Below are positions 7,087 to 8,187 of a stretch of DNA of 8,187 nucleotides, piece by piece. Within the stretch, counting starts at the first letter, position 1, and each line of letters begins with the position of its first letter. Position numbers and translations under genes: made by a program. The stretch is taken from contig DAOWJU010000111.1 in the NCBI GenBank assembly GCA_030640215.1, positions 1-8,187 on the forward strand, given 5' to 3'. The stretch is from Desulfuromonadales bacterium. Lineage in GTDB: Bacteria > Desulfobacterota > Desulfuromonadia > Desulfuromonadales > BM103. The notes below the pieces were generated by a model. That model was not told the DNA's origin. It did no database searches and worked only from the letters and a program-made list of their open reading frames with translations.

Positions 7087-7194
7087 TCAGTTTTCAAGGC
7101 AATGGACAAGTTCGTGGCAAGCGGCCGCCGCTGCAGCCGCATTGTTTGCTCGGGCTGTTTTGCTTGCTGCAGTCATTGTTGCCATTTTGAACAT
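7087..7194 (-). CDS. alanine-rich leader peptide, 35 residues
   Basis: ATG (7194) to TGA (7089-7087) encodes 35 residues. Twelve are alanine, including seven in a row at residues 19-25 (7140-7120), using four different codons (GCG, GCT, GCA, GCC). The end reads CHELVHCLEN. A weak Shine-Dalgarno (GGAAAAG, 7204-7198) precedes the ATG at close spacing; Met4 and Met7 are alternative starts with no better site. The ORF lies about 30 bases inside a transcript from the promoter at 7231-7259 and ends 20 bases before the terminator stem. Codon content, size and position fit a leader peptide whose translation, not product, matters. A functional small protein is possible but I see no domain or membrane segment. 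Confidence 0.7.
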   Translation of the reverse strand: MFKMATMTAASKTARANNAAAAAAACHELVHCLEN

Positions 7195-7230
7195 GAACTT
7201 TTCCGTTGCGAGAGATTAAAGAGTGTCCGT

Positions 7231-7259
7231 CTGTTAGCATGATTGATTTTTTTTGTCAA
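7231..7259 (-). promoter_or_regulatory. promoter of the leader-aminotransferase-gshA operon
   Basis: On the minus strand a perfect TTGACA (-35, 7254-7259) is followed by a 17-base spacer beginning with seven A residues, then an extended -10, TGC before TAACAG (-10 at 7231-7236). The -10 hexamer is only a partial match (TA and one further A), partly compensated by the TG extension. Transcription would begin near A7224. The -35 box starts 25 bases after the helicase stop codon, so the operon is separate from the helicase gene. Confidence 0.65.
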
Positions 7260-7284
7260 TGAATTGTTGCCTGCCGACCGCCGT

Positions 7285-8187
7285 TTACTCCTCTTCGCCG
7301 CCCGTTTCAGGGCCCTTGCTATCGGTGCTGGCGAAGAACTCCTTGATGGCATCGGTCAGTTCGGCCTGGGGTCTGGTTACTAAAGGTACATTAGGCAGTG
7401 AGTGCAGGAAAAGCCGTCCGTAGCCGCGTCTGACAACCCGGCTGTCGAGAATCAGAACCACCCCGCGGTCAGTGCGATGGCGAATCAGGCGACCGAAGCC
7501 TTGCCGGAAGCGAATCACCGCTTGGGGAACCGTGTAATCCATAAATGGATCGCCTCCTGCTCTGGTAATTGCTTCGGCGCGTGCTTCGAGCACCGGCTCG
7601 GTAGGGACTCTGAATGGCAGCCGGGCAATGATGACCTGCTCTAATGATCGCCCCGGGACATCAACCCCCTCCCAGAAAGAATCGGTGGCAAACAGAATGC
7701 TGGTTGGATCCTGACTGAATTTCTGCAACAGGGCGTGGCGGGTTGCTTCGCCTTGGCGGAGAACCTGATAGCCGCGGGCCGATAGTATCGGCGATAGCTC
7801 ATTGTGGATGCGGCGCAAAAGACTGTAGGCGGTAAAGAGCACAAAGCTGCGGCCGTCAGATGCAAGCAGGGCTTTTTCAGTCAAGTCACGGACGGCTTCG
7901 GCATACCCGGGCCGACCGGGCTCAGGAATGTCAGTGGGAATGGCCAGCAGCGCCTGTTTCTCAAAATCGAAAGGTGATGCGAGCAGTAATTCTGAGAGGC
8001 GACCTGGCTCCAGTTCATTCAGTCCGATCCGTTGCCGCAGATAGTCAAAACGACCAGCCACAGTCAGCGTTGCACTGGTCATCACGACAGTCTGCATGCG
8101 TTCCATCAGCGTCTCTCGCAGGAGCGGCGCAACCACCAGTGGTGCTGTGCAGAGGCGGGTGATGATCCCTTCACCGCGACCGATACG
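7285..8187 (-). CDS. DinG/YoaA-type superfamily 2 DNA helicase, C-terminal part (partial)
   Basis: The frame is open to the right edge, so the N-terminus with the Walker A and any iron-sulfur cysteines lies outside the window; 300 residues are visible. They form the second helicase domain of the XPD/DinG-like family (helicase_C_2). VVMTSATL lies near 8088-8065, GRSFVLFTAYS near 7854-7822, motif V FATDSFWEGVDVPG at 7692-7651 and motif VI QGFGRLIRH at 7503-7477, which carries the arginines that contact ATP. Such enzymes are 5'-3' ATP-dependent DNA helicases that unwind forked, D-loop or R-loop structures during repair. The tail is acidic and ends EEE before TAA. The GTG at 8136 is an internal valine, because the family-like sequence continues upstream (IITRLCTAPLV). 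Whether it is DinG or YoaA cannot be settled without the missing half. Confidence 0.9.
   Translation of the reverse strand, partial: RIGRGEGIITRLCTAPLVVAPLLRETLMERMQTVVMTSATLTVAGRFDYLRQRIGLNELEPGRLSELLLASPFDFEKQALLAIPTDIPEPGRPGYAEAVRDLTEKALLASDGRSFVLFTAYSLLRRIHNELSPILSARGYQVLRQGEATRHALLQKFSQDPTSILFATDSFWEGVDVPGRSLEQVIIARLPFRVPTEPVLEARAEAITRAGGDPFMDYTVPQAVIRFRQGFGRLIRHRTDRGVVLILDSRVVRRGYGRLFLHSLPNVPLVTRPQAELTDAIKEFFASTDSKGPETGGEEE

Larger units (their letters stand above)
7031..7224 (-). promoter_or_regulatory. candidate alanine-responsive transcription attenuator
   Basis: The minus-strand leader RNA has the parts of a ribosome-mediated attenuator. Region 1 is the alanine codon run (7140-7120) inside a 35-codon ORF; it can itself fold into an 8-bp stem, 7140-7133 with 7128-7121. 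Region 2 is TTGTCCATTGCCTTGA (7109-7094), the last sense codons of the ORF. Region 3 (7069-7054) is the 5' arm and loop of the terminator. Regions 2 and 3 pair at 14 Watson-Crick positions of 16 with one G-U and one mismatch, which excludes the terminator stem 3:4. A ribosome stalled at alanine codons would leave region 2 free (read-through); one reaching the stop codon (7089-7087) would cover region 2 (termination). The pairings are seen in sequence; the regulation is inferred. Confidence 0.72.

Noticed and set aside
8134..8136. GTG at 8136 as the helicase start
   Set aside because: The frame stays open with family-like sequence (IITRLCTAPLV) to the window edge, so the codon is an internal valine.

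Overview
The window carries ordinary chromosomal housekeeping genes from a Gram-negative bacterium. The plant-type glutamate-cysteine ligase, the moderate GC content and the short phased intergenic repeats fit a deltaproteobacterium of the Desulfuromonadales/Geobacter kind. That placement is inference from gene style, not a database match.

Layout. The first ~90 bases may hold the tail of an upstream plus-strand gene. An M3-family oligoendopeptidase F gene (pepF, plus strand, 165-1961) follows. It converges on a transketolase gene (tkt, minus strand, 2144-4126). The 182-base gap between them is filled by two inverted repeats: a long imperfect one built of 9-base units, and a near-perfect 43-base palindrome abutting the tkt stop codon. 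Upstream of tkt is a sigma70-type promoter. Next come a minus-strand pair, a glutamate-cysteine ligase (gshA, 4229-5644) and an AlaA-like PLP aminotransferase (5672-6985), 27 bases apart and therefore probably one operon transcribed aminotransferase first. At the right edge is the C-terminal part of a DinG/YoaA-type helicase (minus strand, from 7285 off the window).

The most interesting part is the 299-base gap between the helicase and the aminotransferase. On the minus strand it holds, in order: a promoter with a consensus -35 box and an extended -10 (7231-7259); a 35-codon ORF (7087-7194) with 12 alanine codons, seven of them consecutive; a segment at the end of that ORF (7094-7109) that can pair with the 5' arm of the terminator; an intrinsic terminator (stem 7040-7067 plus U-tract); and then the aminotransferase with a good ribosome binding site. 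This is the textbook plan of a ribosome-mediated transcription attenuator, with alanine as the sensed amino acid and an alanine-transaminase-like gene as the target. Classical attenuators are known for His, Trp, Phe, Thr, Leu and Ilv operons. I do not know of a described alanine-specific leader of this kind, so it is the candidate new system here.

Working together: the aminotransferase probably interconverts alanine/2-oxoglutarate and pyruvate/glutamate, and the co-transcribed gshA consumes glutamate with cysteine. The attenuator would raise both when charged tRNA-Ala is scarce. pepF, tkt and the helicase look like unrelated neighbours.
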